DNA of 64,000 nucleotides from Ferrimicrobium sp. (GCA_022690815.1 JALCZJ010000011.1:1-64000); one strand, 5' to 3'; shown: positions 43,767 to 53,817, numbered from the stretch's first letter. The notes: generated by a model not told the origin, from the sequence alone. Numbers and translations: made by a program.

Positions 43767-44501
43767 GTGCGAACCCCGATGACCATATCCCATCACGCCG
43801 ACGGCCGCGAGCCTCTCAGCTACGATCAGCTTCTTGAGCTCTATCCGCTCATCAGCCCTCAAGCGCTTCGCATCAACATGGTGGTATCCCTTGATGGCAA
43901 GATCGCCGTTGAAGGGCGCTCACATGGCCTCTCGACCCCGCTGGATCGACAGATTTTTCACTTCTTGCGCGCAACCGCGCAGGTCATTCTCGTTGGTGCC
44001 GGCACCGCGAGAACCGAAAAATATCGAGCACCACAACTCAGCCGTGAACTCGAACTGCTGAGACAACGCTTGGGTATGGTCAGACCCTTGCGGATCGTCA
44101 TCGCCTCGAACCAACGAGCGCCAAGTTCGACGCCATCGACCCAGGCCACAGCGACTACGGTAAGAGCAGCGCCAGCTAGTGCGCAAGCAGCTCGCGAGCA
44201 AACCGCTTTTGACTATCGCCAAATCCCGCCCTCCATCGACGGCGAAGGGCTTGCAAACCTGCTCGGAGTCGATCCTGATCATCCAGGAGGGATTCTCTGC
44301 GAAGGAGGTCCGACACTCTTTGGCAACTTACTCGACCGCGGGCTCGTCGATGAGTTCTGCATGACGCTTCGCCACCTCGTTGTCGGCGCCAGCTCTCCTC
44401 CCCTCGTTGATCAGAAGTTGACCACCCCAATAGATTTCAACCTTGTGGCCCATATCACCAGCGAGCAAGCGACTTTTTTAAGACTCACCAAACCCAACTA
44501 G
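43767..44501 (+). CDS. RibD C-terminal-type reductase
   Basis: 244 residues with a dihydrofolate-reductase-like fold: LRINMVVSLDGKIAVEGRSHGLSTPLDRQIFHFLRATAQVILVGAGTARTEKY-type N-terminal half (NADPH site), and CEGGPTLFGNLLDRGLVDEFCMTLRHLVVG in the C-terminal half. Stand-alone members in actinobacteria are often assigned as pyrimidine reductases but frequently act on other substrates. No deaminase domain is fused and no other riboflavin genes are near, so a riboflavin role is unproven. GTG at 43767 or ATG at 43779 may be the start. Confidence 0.8.
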   Translation: MRTPMTISHHADGREPLSYDQLLELYPLISPQALRINMVVSLDGKIAVEGRSHGLSTPLDRQIFHFLRATAQVILVGAGTARTEKYRAPQLSRELELLRQRLGMVRPLRIVIASNQRAPSSTPSTQATATTVRAAPASAQAAREQTAFDYRQIPPSIDGEGLANLLGVDPDHPGGILCEGGPTLFGNLLDRGLVDEFCMTLRHLVVGASSPPLVDQKLTTPIDFNLVAHITSEQATFLRLTKPN

Positions 44502-44510
44502 CATAGAGAC

Positions 44511-45026
44511 ATGCAACTAGGTCGCATCGCCAGAGACCATGACCGCGTCTATCAGCAAGCACAAGCCTTCCTCGAATCCCAAACCCAGCTTGACGATTCT
44601 GGATCACCGGTCCTCGCCTGGGAGGATGGGCCCACGCTTGCGGCCCTTAACGCCTACCTCGTTGACAGTGTTGGGCTCGTCACCATCGAACAAGCCGACT
44701 ACTTCGGAGCGCCTTTTACGCTCAACCCGAACCGCAGGAGCGCCACCCTCAACGTACAGCGCCGCCTCTCTCGCATCGCGATCATCACTGTGATTTTACG
44801 CTGCTGGGGTGCCCATGGTCCACTCAGCAACGAGACACCCAATCTCACCGACCTGTTCATCAGTGTCGCCGAGGAGGGCGGGACCTATCCAATGCCGAAC
44901 GCCATGGCTCTTGCCCTCCTCGAGGCCGAGCCAAACCTTGTAATAGAGCCTCCTGCGATCATCGAGGCCATCGGGCGCATCGGCTACGAAAAGCTGTGGG
45001 CGATCGGGTTCTCAGCCATCGAGTGA
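44511..45026 (+). CDS. hypothetical protein after the RibD-like gene
   Basis: 171 residues, family not recognised. Mixed helical composition without signal peptide or membrane segment; notable stretches are RRSATLNVQRRLSRIAIITVILRCWGAHGP and EEGGTYPMPNAMALALLEAEPN. It begins 9 bp after the reductase stop and is therefore probably in the same operon. A role linked to the reductase is possible but not supported by any motif. Confidence 0.65.
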   Translation: MQLGRIARDHDRVYQQAQAFLESQTQLDDSGSPVLAWEDGPTLAALNAYLVDSVGLVTIEQADYFGAPFTLNPNRRSATLNVQRRLSRIAIITVILRCWGAHGPLSNETPNLTDLFISVAEEGGTYPMPNAMALALLEAEPNLVIEPPAIIEAIGRIGYEKLWAIGFSAIE

Positions 45027-45118
45027 TTGGCAAACATCTGGCATCGTCCACGTGAGCGGTCCAAACCAACGAGAACGTGTTCGAAGACAACCCCGGCAAG
45101 GACAATCCGGTTTCGCAA

Positions 45119-46486
45119 CTATGTCGCCGGGAGAGTCGCACACCCCTCGATGAACGGAACCACCCCTGCGGTGACGACATGTGAGAAGTGCAGCTCATAG
45201 AGGGATGGTGTCGTCGATGTAAACCCGATTGGTCCAACCGATGGCCTCAGGATATTGGTCGAGGTCGATCGCTGTCGATGACCGCCAGCCAAACTACCAC
45301 CGATGACAGAGAGGAGACTCGCCCGGCTCGAGACCACATCAGGATTATTTGTTGGGGGATTCGCAATACAGCTAAGCCACCAACGCGCAGCATGGAAGAA
45401 GACGGGAGTGATCTCATAGAATGGCGTCGCTGGATTCGACGTCTGGATCGAACCAAGTCCGTCGATCGCAATGCGCGCCGCGACTTTGATTGCAACCGCA
45501 CCGGTGCTGGTCGCGGTCGCTATCGAGGTGAGATCGATCGTCAATGGCGAATTCGCGGGGATCGTCACCCGCTCCACCACATGCATGGTTCCCATATCAG
45601 CGACATCACTCGTTCCATCGAAGCCAGCTAACGAGATCGTCACCGGGTCAGCAACCGCTGAGGTATTCACCAGATGGAGCGCGAGTGCCTTTAAGCCAGT
45701 AACCGGTATGTAGGGTAAATAGAGTTGAGTCGACGGTGCGGCATCCCCGAGCACCTCCTGCGTGTTTGGCGCAGCGGTACTCGCCACGGCAACGACGCTT
45801 CCAGACCGAGCGGTGACCGTCGCCGCGATGTCGGCGGCGTTCGGGGCGAAGCGCTCGACGTTGAGCGTCATAACCTTCCCCGGTTTGACGATCAGTCCCT
45901 CGACAGAGGGCACCGCGATGACGCCTTGAGACGAGTAGTAGCTGAAATCAACGACCGCCTCAACCTTAAATGGATTGTAGACCGAGATCGCCGACTGTGT
46001 CCCGGTACGCGTCGACAGACCCTCAAAAGTCCAATTCGTGCTAGGAGACGAACTGCACGGACGGATCTGGGGAACGGCTGACGGCGTCGTCCGCGTCTCG
46101 ACAAAGGCCACAACCCCACCGGAAGAGACGATCACCCTTCCATGGCCTGGCGTGAGCAGCAGTCGCAATGAAGAGTGTGCCAACATGATGCCATGCTCGA
46201 GGTGTTTACCGACCTCGGAGCTGATGAGAATGTGTCGTTCAAAGCGTGTCGGGTTTTCGAGAACTACGCCGTCCGTCGTGATGGCGCCGATCGATGGCGG
46301 TATCGTACAGTACCAGCTCACAGACGTCGCCTCTGGCACTGCCGTCGGAACCGCCAGGCTTCCGACTCCAAAGGGCACATTTGCGACGGCAAAACTCGCC
46401 CGGCGCTTCGCAAACGAGGTGGTCAAGCCGACGGCCGCCAGCAGGATCACCAACATGAGGACCAAGATAGTTTTTGGCGTCTTCAT
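45119..46486 (-). CDS. exported protein, DUF5719-like
   Basis: 455 residues. An N-terminal signal anchor (TILVLMLVILLAAVGLTTSFA at about 5-25) is followed by a beta-rich exported part with two similar immunoglobulin-like sections (TRTGTQSAISVYNPFKVEAVVDFSYYSSQG; LALHLVNTSAVADPVTISLAGFDG). This matches the DUF5719 proteins that follow large membrane glycosyltransferases in actinobacteria. It begins 5 bp after the GT2 stop and is surely cotranscribed. It probably helps assemble or display the surface glycan; no enzymatic motif was found. Confidence 0.7.
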   Translation of the reverse strand: MKTPKTILVLMLVILLAAVGLTTSFAKRRASFAVANVPFGVGSLAVPTAVPEATSVSWYCTIPPSIGAITTDGVVLENPTRFERHILISSEVGKHLEHGIMLAHSSLRLLLTPGHGRVIVSSGGVVAFVETRTTPSAVPQIRPCSSSPSTNWTFEGLSTRTGTQSAISVYNPFKVEAVVDFSYYSSQGVIAVPSVEGLIVKPGKVMTLNVERFAPNAADIAATVTARSGSVVAVASTAAPNTQEVLGDAAPSTQLYLPYIPVTGLKALALHLVNTSAVADPVTISLAGFDGTSDVADMGTMHVVERVTIPANSPLTIDLTSIATATSTGAVAIKVAARIAIDGLGSIQTSNPATPFYEITPVFFHAARWWLSCIANPPTNNPDVVSSRASLLSVIGGSLAGGHRQRSTSTNILRPSVGPIGFTSTTPSLYELHFSHVVTAGVVPFIEGCATLPAT

Positions 46487-46491
46487 GGGCG

Positions 46492-49374
46492 CTAGCTTCC
46501 CACCGTCGCGTCCACCGGTGCACCAGTCGGCGCAGGCGAAGGACGTCGTTTTGGTGCTTTAGAACCCACACGAAGCCACGAACGTCGTCCAAAGAGACCC
46601 AGCAACACCCCAAGGATCGCACCCATCTGGATCACGAGGCCCAGCGTCAGCCAAGGACTTGAGGAGACAGGAGCCACCGTAGGCTCTGAAAGACGTGCAG
46701 TCAGTCGATAGACAGAAATGCCGCCTTGGGAAAATAGTTGCGACATGTCAAGTTGGCGACCAAAGGCGGTCATGAAGGCGTCCGCCGCTACGGTGCCGGG
46801 TGCGCCCACGACAACGACCTCCCTGACGTCATCGGCGACAAGATCATCACCAAGACGCACCGTCCTACCGGCAAGTGCCAAGCTCACGAGGTGATCGAGT
46901 ACGGCTTGGCCGTGGGTGACCGGGGGCGCACCCGCCGTGACGATCGTCGGCGCGACCCCTTTCGTCAATCCCACGTAGACGCCATTGGTAAGTTTTTCGC
47001 CCGTAACGATCCTTGGTCCAGTACCCAATTCGACCCAAAGCACCGACCCAGGATTTCGTACCAGTCCCTCCACTAAGGGCAGCGTGCTTCGCGTGGTGCG
47101 CCCCGAGCTCGGCTGTCCACGCAAGGCCCCCAAGGCCGAGCCAAGGACGGTGACGACAAGGGCGAGGGCTACGACCCCGGCCATCACGTGACGGAAACCA
47201 AGTCCGGAGGATCGGAGCCGCCCGAGCATGCGATGGATCGCTCCAGGAGTAGCAATGGAGGCGACGAGTGCCGCCATGATCAGCGGATAGGCCGGTGCAA
47301 CCGGGGAGCCACCAAAGAGGCCTCTTCCAGCAAACACGGCAACGATCAGGTATCCGACCACGCCGATGGTCGCAACAAGAAGTGAAGTGTCTCGTCCTTG
47401 ACCAAATCCGAAGACAGCCACCATCAGCGCGAGCACCATGGCTCCGAGGAGCCAGCTCGACAGCCCTGCAACGACAGACGCACCAAAAATCGTGCCCACA
47501 GTAGAGCTTGCGGAGGTCACAAACCCCGTGAAGAGATATTCCGTGCCCGGATGCACCCACACGAGTGCGACGATCCATGGCAGGTTGACGAGGAACCCGA
47601 TACCCAGAGAGTAGCCAAGGACGACGACCAGCCTCCGTGCACGATCGAAGCCAGACGCCACGGCATAGGCAATTATCTGCACCAACGTCGCAACCAGCCA
47701 GACGACCGCCAGCTGGGGAGCGAGGGCGATCGTAAGCCCAAACACCGCCGCAACCCGAAGGTTCGACCTTCGCATCACACGACGCGACCTTCGTTGGGCG
47801 GCGATCGCATCCATGGAGGCGCCGAGCAGCAGTGGGGCCAGGGCATAGGCAAAGATCACATAAATCGAACCTCGAACCAACGCAATAGCGATGACCGGTG
47901 AGAGTGCATAGAGTACACCCGCAGCCCGTGCATAGCCATCAGGTAACCGGCGACGTGCCACCCGATAGGCACCCCTCGGCCCTAGAATCATCGCGCCAAT
48001 GAGCAACAGCCAGACCCCAAAGGCCGTGTGCCCAAGAAACACAAAACCAATCAGGCCAAAGAGAAGATCCGACGTCGGCAGAACGGCAACGCCGAGGAGA
48101 TGGCTCGCCCCATGACCCGAGAAGTAGTCTCCGAGGAGACGCAGTGGCGACGAGTAGAGCGTAAAGGAACCGAACAATGGCGTCGCCTCGAATAGCGTGG
48201 AACGCGCCAGAATAATGCTCAACGCAATAGCCACCCACAGCGCCCAACGCCCAAGAGAGCTAGGACGATCATCACTTACGGGTTGTTCCGAATCACCACC
48301 AGCCCCAGGCGTTACCACATCGGGGTGTGTCCTTGCGTGAGAGACAAATCTACGCAACGTCAGCCACGAACCAGAGAAGACGAGCAGACTGGGGTCGAGC
48401 CCTTGCTCGGTGATCGCTTCGCGTGCGTGACGTAGCTCATTGCGCTGACCCAGCACGCCAAAAGCACTCAGGCAGCCCCACGCCACCCGCGGGCGAGCCG
48501 TGACCAGGAAGAACAACGCTTCAAGCAATCGTTCGATCAAGAAGGCTGACATCGCGAGGACCCGAATTGGCCCTTGTTCGAGCTTGGCGATGCTTCGAGC
48601 CTGATGGTAGCGCTTGAGCCTGGTTCGCTCGGCATGCGAGAGTGCAACACGCTCGTCGACAACGACCCCACGCTCGAGCGCACGCAGTCTTGGCGATCGC
48701 CTACCCGACGTCGAAACCGCCCGATGTCGGACCTTGGCATGTGGCGCTGTGGAGATCCGCGCACCCGCCATACGGACGCGACACGAGAGGTCGACCTCTT
48801 GGTAGACACCCCCAAAGTCGGCGTCAAAGCCCCCCACCGTGGCGAAAAGATCAGCTCGAATCAGCATGACACAGCTGGCGGCGACCGCCACGTCGTTGAT
48901 CTCGTCGTATTGACCCTGATCGAGATCGCCAACCTCCACCCGTGGCGTGGTCCCCATCAGAAAATCCAAATCGCTCCCCAGCTCGAGAATCTGGCGAGGA
49001 GAATCAAAACTGACCACTTTCGGGGTGACCAGGCCAGCATTGGTGGCATAGGCCACCTCCATCATCGCAGCTAGTGCATTCGGCGCCAGCGCGACATCGT
49101 CGTGACACAGGAGCAAAAACGCAGCGTCAGCGACCTGCTCAACACCGGCGTTCGCTGCCGCAGCGTAACCCGGATTGCCAGGCAAATCGAGGACGCGGGC
49201 GCTAGGGAGCAGTCGGTTCGTCAGCAGGCGTACCTGTTCAGACTGATCAACATTGACCACGACGACATCGAGGTCCGGATAGCTCAGCGAGGCGATACTC
49301 GCTAGGCAATCCTCGAAGTAGCCGCCAGGATCGTGCGCGACGACAACCACTGCCACGTTAGGAGGTGCTTGCAT
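46492..49374 (-). CDS. large membrane glycosyltransferase, GT2 plus multi-helix domain
   Basis: 960 residues. Residues about 5-230 form a GT2 (GT-A) domain (VAVVVVAHDPGGYFEDCLASI, VVNVDQS, LLCHDDVALAPNAL, GGFDADFGGVYQEVDLSCR). About 260-330 is a linker with hydrophobic helices. From about 385 to 740 and again near 905-930 there are a dozen or more membrane segments. C-terminal extracytoplasmic part of about 170 residues lies before the last helix. Such fusions are found in actinobacterial envelope clusters and are thought to add sugars to a lipid-linked or wall polymer. It is first in an operon with the DUF5719-like gene. Confidence 0.85.
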   Translation of the reverse strand: MQAPPNVAVVVVAHDPGGYFEDCLASIASLSYPDLDVVVVNVDQSEQVRLLTNRLLPSARVLDLPGNPGYAAAANAGVEQVADAAFLLLCHDDVALAPNALAAMMEVAYATNAGLVTPKVVSFDSPRQILELGSDLDFLMGTTPRVEVGDLDQGQYDEINDVAVAASCVMLIRADLFATVGGFDADFGGVYQEVDLSCRVRMAGARISTAPHAKVRHRAVSTSGRRSPRLRALERGVVVDERVALSHAERTRLKRYHQARSIAKLEQGPIRVLAMSAFLIERLLEALFFLVTARPRVAWGCLSAFGVLGQRNELRHAREAITEQGLDPSLLVFSGSWLTLRRFVSHARTHPDVVTPGAGGDSEQPVSDDRPSSLGRWALWVAIALSIILARSTLFEATPLFGSFTLYSSPLRLLGDYFSGHGASHLLGVAVLPTSDLLFGLIGFVFLGHTAFGVWLLLIGAMILGPRGAYRVARRRLPDGYARAAGVLYALSPVIAIALVRGSIYVIFAYALAPLLLGASMDAIAAQRRSRRVMRRSNLRVAAVFGLTIALAPQLAVVWLVATLVQIIAYAVASGFDRARRLVVVLGYSLGIGFLVNLPWIVALVWVHPGTEYLFTGFVTSASSTVGTIFGASVVAGLSSWLLGAMVLALMVAVFGFGQGRDTSLLVATIGVVGYLIVAVFAGRGLFGGSPVAPAYPLIMAALVASIATPGAIHRMLGRLRSSGLGFRHVMAGVVALALVVTVLGSALGALRGQPSSGRTTRSTLPLVEGLVRNPGSVLWVELGTGPRIVTGEKLTNGVYVGLTKGVAPTIVTAGAPPVTHGQAVLDHLVSLALAGRTVRLGDDLVADDVREVVVVGAPGTVAADAFMTAFGRQLDMSQLFSQGGISVYRLTARLSEPTVAPVSSSPWLTLGLVIQMGAILGVLLGLFGRRSWLRVGSKAPKRRPSPAPTGAPVDATVGS

Positions 49375-49427
49375 CAGAAGCTACACGCTAGTCGCCGGTT
49401 TCGCGCTAGCGATCAGTTACGTCTCTC

Positions 49428-50312
49428 CTAAAGGAGTTGGGCGACCAGGGACTCGACGGTTGAGCGCAACGACAGCTCTGGCGTGAACCCCGTGCTCAGG
49501 TGCAACTTGGTGGGATCTCCAACCACCAACTCCACGTCGTCTGGCCGCAAGAGTTGCGGATCCACTTCAAGAACCACCTCCCAACCGACGACACTAGCCG
49601 CCAGCTCGGCGATGTCGCGAACGCTCACCGCCTGCCCTTTGCAGACATTGTAAACCTCGCCAGCGATGCCCGTCAGCGCGAGCCCGCGATAGGCACGTAC
49701 AACATCGCGCACGTCCAAGAAGTCGCGCCGGGCCCCAACGTTACCCACTTTGAGGATCCTCTGCCTGCTAGCTTTGGCCGCCAGTATCCGAGTTACGAGC
49801 GCTGGAATGAGAAAGTCGCTCGATTGCTTAGGCCCCGTATGGTTGAACGGACGAGCGATGACAACCGGCATCCTGTGGCCCCAGCTGCCCTGCAAAGCGA
49901 CCAGCTCCGCTGCAGCCTTGGAGGCGGCATACGGAGAGACCGGTCGGAGCGGCTGCGTCTCACGAATCGGAAGGTTGCCAACCGGCACCCGCCCGTAGAC
50001 CTCGGATGAAGAGACATGGATCAATCGGGGTGGTCCCGCTTTACGTGCCAAAACAGCCACGAGGTTCGCCGTGCTCAGCACGTTGTTGCGATAATAGAGC
50101 TCCGGATCAGACCACGACTGACCGACGTGAGACAGGGCCGCCAAGTGGTAGCAGACATCGAATTCGACATCGGCAAGCGACCCAGCAAGTTCTGTCTGGT
50201 CACAGAGATCCACCCCGTCGGGAACTTCAATAACCTCATCCCCACTATCGAGCAGATGTTGACAGAGCCAACCCCCAACAAAACCACGACTACCTGTCAC
50301 GAGCGCCCGCAT
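49428..50312 (-). CDS. NAD(P)-dependent sugar reductase/epimerase, GDP-6-deoxyhexose type
   Basis: 294 residues of the extended short-chain dehydrogenase family. The nucleotide motif GSRGFVGGWLCQHL is at residues 7-20, catalytic serine is in VSSSEVYG, and the YAASK tyrosine/lysine pair is near 130. The overall pattern (ETQPLRPVSPYAASKAAAE; ARPFNHTGPKQSSDFLIPA) resembles GDP-4-dehydro-6-deoxy-D-mannose reductase (Rmd), which would give GDP-D-rhamnose. The needed GDP-mannose dehydratase is not in the window. It follows a GT4 gene by 6 bp. Confidence 0.7.
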   Translation of the reverse strand: MRALVTGSRGFVGGWLCQHLLDSGDEVIEVPDGVDLCDQTELAGSLADVEFDVCYHLAALSHVGQSWSDPELYYRNNVLSTANLVAVLARKAGPPRLIHVSSSEVYGRVPVGNLPIRETQPLRPVSPYAASKAAAELVALQGSWGHRMPVVIARPFNHTGPKQSSDFLIPALVTRILAAKASRQRILKVGNVGARRDFLDVRDVVRAYRGLALTGIAGEVYNVCKGQAVSVRDIAELAASVVGWEVVLEVDPQLLRPDDVELVVGDPTKLHLSTGFTPELSLRSTVESLVAQLL

Positions 50313-50318
50313 CCGCCG

Positions 50319-51416
50319 CTAACCCTCGAGCAGCTGGCGATACAGTCCGGTCGTCTCGCGGGCCGCGCGCTCCCAGGTAAAGCTCCGTGCCCACCCCACC
50401 TGGCGCTCGATCTCATCCGGAGTGCGGGCCGTCATGGCTGCCGTCTCAATGCCCGAGGCGATCGAATCGATATCGTCGGGATCGGCAAGCCACGCATACT
50501 CGCCGGCAACCTCGGCCATCGCCGAACGATTGCTCGTCACTACGTTCAGCCCGGATGCAAGGGCTTCAAGGACTGGCAGGCCAAACCCCTCGGCGTTGGA
50601 GACATAGATCATTGCTCGTGCTCGCCGCAGGGCATGGCGGAGATCCTTCTCATCCAAATAGCCTTCGACCGTGACGCAGCCACGATTGCGCATCGCTGCC
50701 AAGGCTTCGTCAAAGTCCGACGTTTTCCAGCCGCGCTTGCCAATGATGCGCAGTCGCCAATCCGGGTGTCGATCAGCCACGATGTCAAAGGCTCCCAGCA
50801 CCTTGGCAAGGTTCTTCCTTGGCTCAATCGTGCCCAACGAGCACAGCTCAACCGCGTCGTCCTCGTCACCTCCATGCTCCGGCACCAGCAGTGGATCGAC
50901 CCCATGGTAGATGACGTGAATCGGTGGTGTCGTAGCAAAGTGATGGGTGAGTCGCTCTGCCGTCGCCTGCGAAGGGACAATCAGTGCGTCAGAACGCTTG
51001 ATGGCGAGCCGAATGGCCCGCTGAAAGTAACGCACCTTTGCGGGCTCGTGCCACTCTGGATTGTCAAAGAACGTCAGGTCATGGATGGTAGCGATAACCT
51101 TGAGGCGATTGCGAGAGGAAGGAACCTGATAGTGCAGGCCATGGAAGACACGAGCCCCTCCTTTGATCGCAATGGTACCGAGACTGCGCTCCTGATAGAG
51201 CAGGCGAAGTGGCCGGCTGTTAGGGGCGGCGATCAGATTCTCGTAGTTTCCTCGAGGTGGCAGTGCAAACAACCGAAGCGATGCTCGAGTCGTCAACAAG
51301 GAGATGGGTGGCCGATCATCGAGATGGTAGATGGCAGAGACCAGCTCCTTTGCATACCGCCCGACCCCGGTTGGGTCGCTGGGTATTGATGTCGCATCGA
51401 TAGCTACAGGGTTCAC
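50319..51416 (-). CDS. glycosyltransferase family 4, first of three
   Basis: 365 residues from the GTG at 51416, which overlaps the preceding stop codon (GTGA). It starts VNPVAIDATSIPSDPTGVGRYA, as mannosyl/rhamnosyl-type GT4 enzymes do. The C-terminal donor domain has LGTIEPRKNL near 190 and the E-x7-E motif EGFGLPVLEA near 275. Likely transfers mannose or rhamnose from a GDP/dTDP donor to a growing surface glycan. Cotranscribed with two paralogues. Confidence 0.87.
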   Translation of the reverse strand: MNPVAIDATSIPSDPTGVGRYAKELVSAIYHLDDRPPISLLTTRASLRLFALPPRGNYENLIAAPNSRPLRLLYQERSLGTIAIKGGARVFHGLHYQVPSSRNRLKVIATIHDLTFFDNPEWHEPAKVRYFQRAIRLAIKRSDALIVPSQATAERLTHHFATTPPIHVIYHGVDPLLVPEHGGDEDDAVELCSLGTIEPRKNLAKVLGAFDIVADRHPDWRLRIIGKRGWKTSDFDEALAAMRNRGCVTVEGYLDEKDLRHALRRARAMIYVSNAEGFGLPVLEALASGLNVVTSNRSAMAEVAGEYAWLADPDDIDSIASGIETAAMTARTPDEIERQVGWARSFTWERAARETTGLYRQLLEG

Positions 51417-52489
51417 TCCGCCAGCTCCTCCCATAGTTGAACATGTTGTCGAGCAGCCTCAACCCAGGATAGCCCGTCCACGGCCAGTAACCCATGGGTC
51501 ACGAGCCTCGATCGCAAGGGCTCGTCCTCGTTGATCTGATCGATCGCCTCAGCAATCGCGTCAACATCGGTCGGCTCCACGCCGAGCCCACCATAACGCG
51601 CAGCCGGGATGTTGGCGGAGGTGATGACCGGCACTGCTGACGCGAGAGCCTCGATCACCGGCAGGCCAAAACCCTCCTGAAGCGGTACATAGATCAGGGC
51701 TTGCGCGCGCGCCAAGAGTCCGGTCACCACGCCGGGACTGACTCGACCGGCGACGACAACGCCTCGGGGCAGGACTAGCTCGCTACCCCATCCCTTTGGG
51801 CCTACGATGACCAAGGGGGCTGGGTCGAAGGCCCGTGCACGGTACTGCTGATACGCCACGAGAATGCGGGGGAGATTTTTCCGTGGCTCAATCGTTCCAA
51901 GCACCATGAGATAGCGCCCATCGATAGCAAGCCGATCAAGGAGTGCTGTGGTGGCCTCAGGATCCGCTGGAGTGAGATGGTCGATGCCCGGGGGTATAAC
52001 GACGATGCGGTGCCGATCGATGCCCGCCCCAACGAGTAGTTCAACCGTCTCGGTGGCCAACGTCACCACTCGGGCCTCGCTTTGTTGCACTTGATCGAAT
52101 CTTCGTTCGTGCCAATCACGAGCTCGCGCAGGGAAGGTCTCCCTAGCCGTGCGAAAGAGCAGGTCATAAATCGCCACCGCAGTGGGGGTGGACCTCGACA
52201 TGCGAGGTCCACCGAGAGAGAACGCATGATAGAATCCCCAATCCCCCTGCGGCAATCGATGCGTGCGATCCCACAATCGTTGCTGAATCCGGTGATCGAA
52301 GGGCATCTGACGGTGGCCTCCACGCCAAACCTTAGGGACCACACGTTCCTTGCTTCGCGACGTCAAGAGGGTGAGTCGATCATCGAAGCCGAGCTCCATG
52401 AGACCTTGCAGCACACCGCCGATATAGACGCCAATGCCACCGGAAACCGGACGTGTCAGCTGATCAACGAGCAAAAGTCCGGACTTCAT
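51413..52489 (-). CDS. glycosyltransferase family 4, second of three
   Basis: 358 residues from the ATG at 52489, which overlaps the upstream stop (ATGA). The acceptor half starts KSGLLLVDQLTRPVSGGIGVYI. Donor-site landmarks are LGTIEPRKNLPRIL near 200 and EGFGLPVIEALAS near 270. The close similarity of its motifs to both neighbours suggests tandem duplication with later divergence. Sugar specificity is unknown. Confidence 0.87.
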   Translation of the reverse strand: MKSGLLLVDQLTRPVSGGIGVYIGGVLQGLMELGFDDRLTLLTSRSKERVVPKVWRGGHRQMPFDHRIQQRLWDRTHRLPQGDWGFYHAFSLGGPRMSRSTPTAVAIYDLLFRTARETFPARARDWHERRFDQVQQSEARVVTLATETVELLVGAGIDRHRIVVIPPGIDHLTPADPEATTALLDRLAIDGRYLMVLGTIEPRKNLPRILVAYQQYRARAFDPAPLVIVGPKGWGSELVLPRGVVVAGRVSPGVVTGLLARAQALIYVPLQEGFGLPVIEALASAVPVITSANIPAARYGGLGVEPTDVDAIAEAIDQINEDEPLRSRLVTHGLLAVDGLSWVEAARQHVQLWEELAE

Positions 52490-53574
52490 CGCCGAGTCAC
52501 CTGAGCATAAAGCTTCGCCATCTCTTGACCATTGGTCTCCCATGAGTACTGGCTTGCTCGCTCATATCCCAACTCGATTAAGGATGCACGTTTCGACGGA
52601 GAATCCATGACCTCGACCAACGCATCGGCAAGCTCATCGATCGCGCCGGGTGCAACCAGGACAGCAGCCGGACCCACTACTTCAGGAATGGCGCCTCCCA
52701 ACGTCGTAACCACAGGCGTGCCAACACTCATCGCCTCCAAGGGAGGGAGCCCAAAGCCTTCATAGAGGCTTGGGTAGGCAAACACCAAAGCGTTGCGAAG
52801 AAGCCACGCCCTGTCGTCTTCGGACACGTATCCAGCCAAAATGACGCGATCCTTAAGCGAAGGTTCACGTAACTGCCCTAAGAGTTCATCGATACCCCAA
52901 CCAGCCTGTCCAGTCAAGACCAGACGCAGATCCGGGTTGTTGGCACTGATCGAGGCGAAAGCCTTTACCAGGTAGGCGAGCCCCTTACGCGGTTCAAGCG
53001 TTGAGAGTGCCAAGACAAAGGGGCGACCGGCGAGTCTCGAGGATATAGCTGATGTCACCGACGTGCTCTCGGGAAGCGGCGTGACGCCATGGGCAATCGC
53101 CACCACCATCGACGGGTCAGCACCGAAGTAGTCAAGAACCTGCGTGCGCACAAACGCAGACGGGGTGTGTACATAGGCTCCTGAATGAATGGCATGACGA
53201 ACCAGGGTTGGGAAGGCAAGCACGTCCGAGCGACAGAATCGCGGCGAGAGCAGGGGTGTCAAATCGTGAACGGTCACGACTCGACCAATCCCAGCGATCG
53301 GAGGGACGACGAAATTCGTTCCATGCACCACATCAAAGCCACGGAACAAGTAGCGAAGATCCGGACGATACCAGCGTTCCCAGGCTGCCATGAGCGGACG
53401 CGCTGGCAACACCCGGTCGAGATGGGAAACTCCGGGTGGAAGCAGTGCGCGTAACTGCTGGCGACCACGCATGGATATCATGAAGCCGCTAGCGTCGACG
53501 TGCTCCGTGACCGATGCCGCCATATGATAGGCAAACTCACCAATACCGCTACGGCGACCCACCACCGCAGTCAA
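52486..53574 (-). CDS. glycosyltransferase family 4, third of three; abnormal start
   Basis: First gene of the GT4 trio. The first ordinary start codon is a TTG at 53574 (362 residues). In-frame codons upstream, back to a TAG at 53596-53598, add GTC CGA GTT GCA ATC GAA. These give V-R-V-A-I-E-L-T, the expected N terminus of this family (compare M-R-V-A-I-D). A perfect GGAGGT (53598-53603) is five bases from the GTC, two from an ATC, and 23 from the TTG. Real initiation therefore probably occurs at GTC or ATC. Domains: TGxGE-like RSGIGEFAYHM, STLEPRKGLAYL near 190, EGFGLPPLEAMSVG near 265. Confidence 0.85.
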   Translation of the reverse strand: MTAVVGRRSGIGEFAYHMAASVTEHVDASGFMISMRGRQQLRALLPPGVSHLDRVLPARPLMAAWERWYRPDLRYLFRGFDVVHGTNFVVPPIAGIGRVVTVHDLTPLLSPRFCRSDVLAFPTLVRHAIHSGAYVHTPSAFVRTQVLDYFGADPSMVVAIAHGVTPLPESTSVTSAISSRLAGRPFVLALSTLEPRKGLAYLVKAFASISANNPDLRLVLTGQAGWGIDELLGQLREPSLKDRVILAGYVSEDDRAWLLRNALVFAYPSLYEGFGLPPLEAMSVGTPVVTTLGGAIPEVVGPAAVLVAPGAIDELADALVEVMDSPSKRASLIELGYERASQYSWETNGQEMAKLYAQVTRR

Positions 53575-53817
53575 TTCGATTGCAACTCGGACGATCTACC
53601 TCCAGCTCTCGGTCGGCTCGACTTCCAATGCGCTGCTGACGTTGGCCGTCATCGAGTGCGCAGACCCACGCTAGTAGCGAATCAACAAAGCCATTGCAAC
53701 GTCTCTGGCGGAACCGGCTGATCTCACACGCTGAATCCAACGCTCGATAGACTGAAGCGATATCGCCCCGTTTGACGGCGTGGGGGCGCTTGTAGAAAAG
53801 ATCAGGAGACCAACAGC

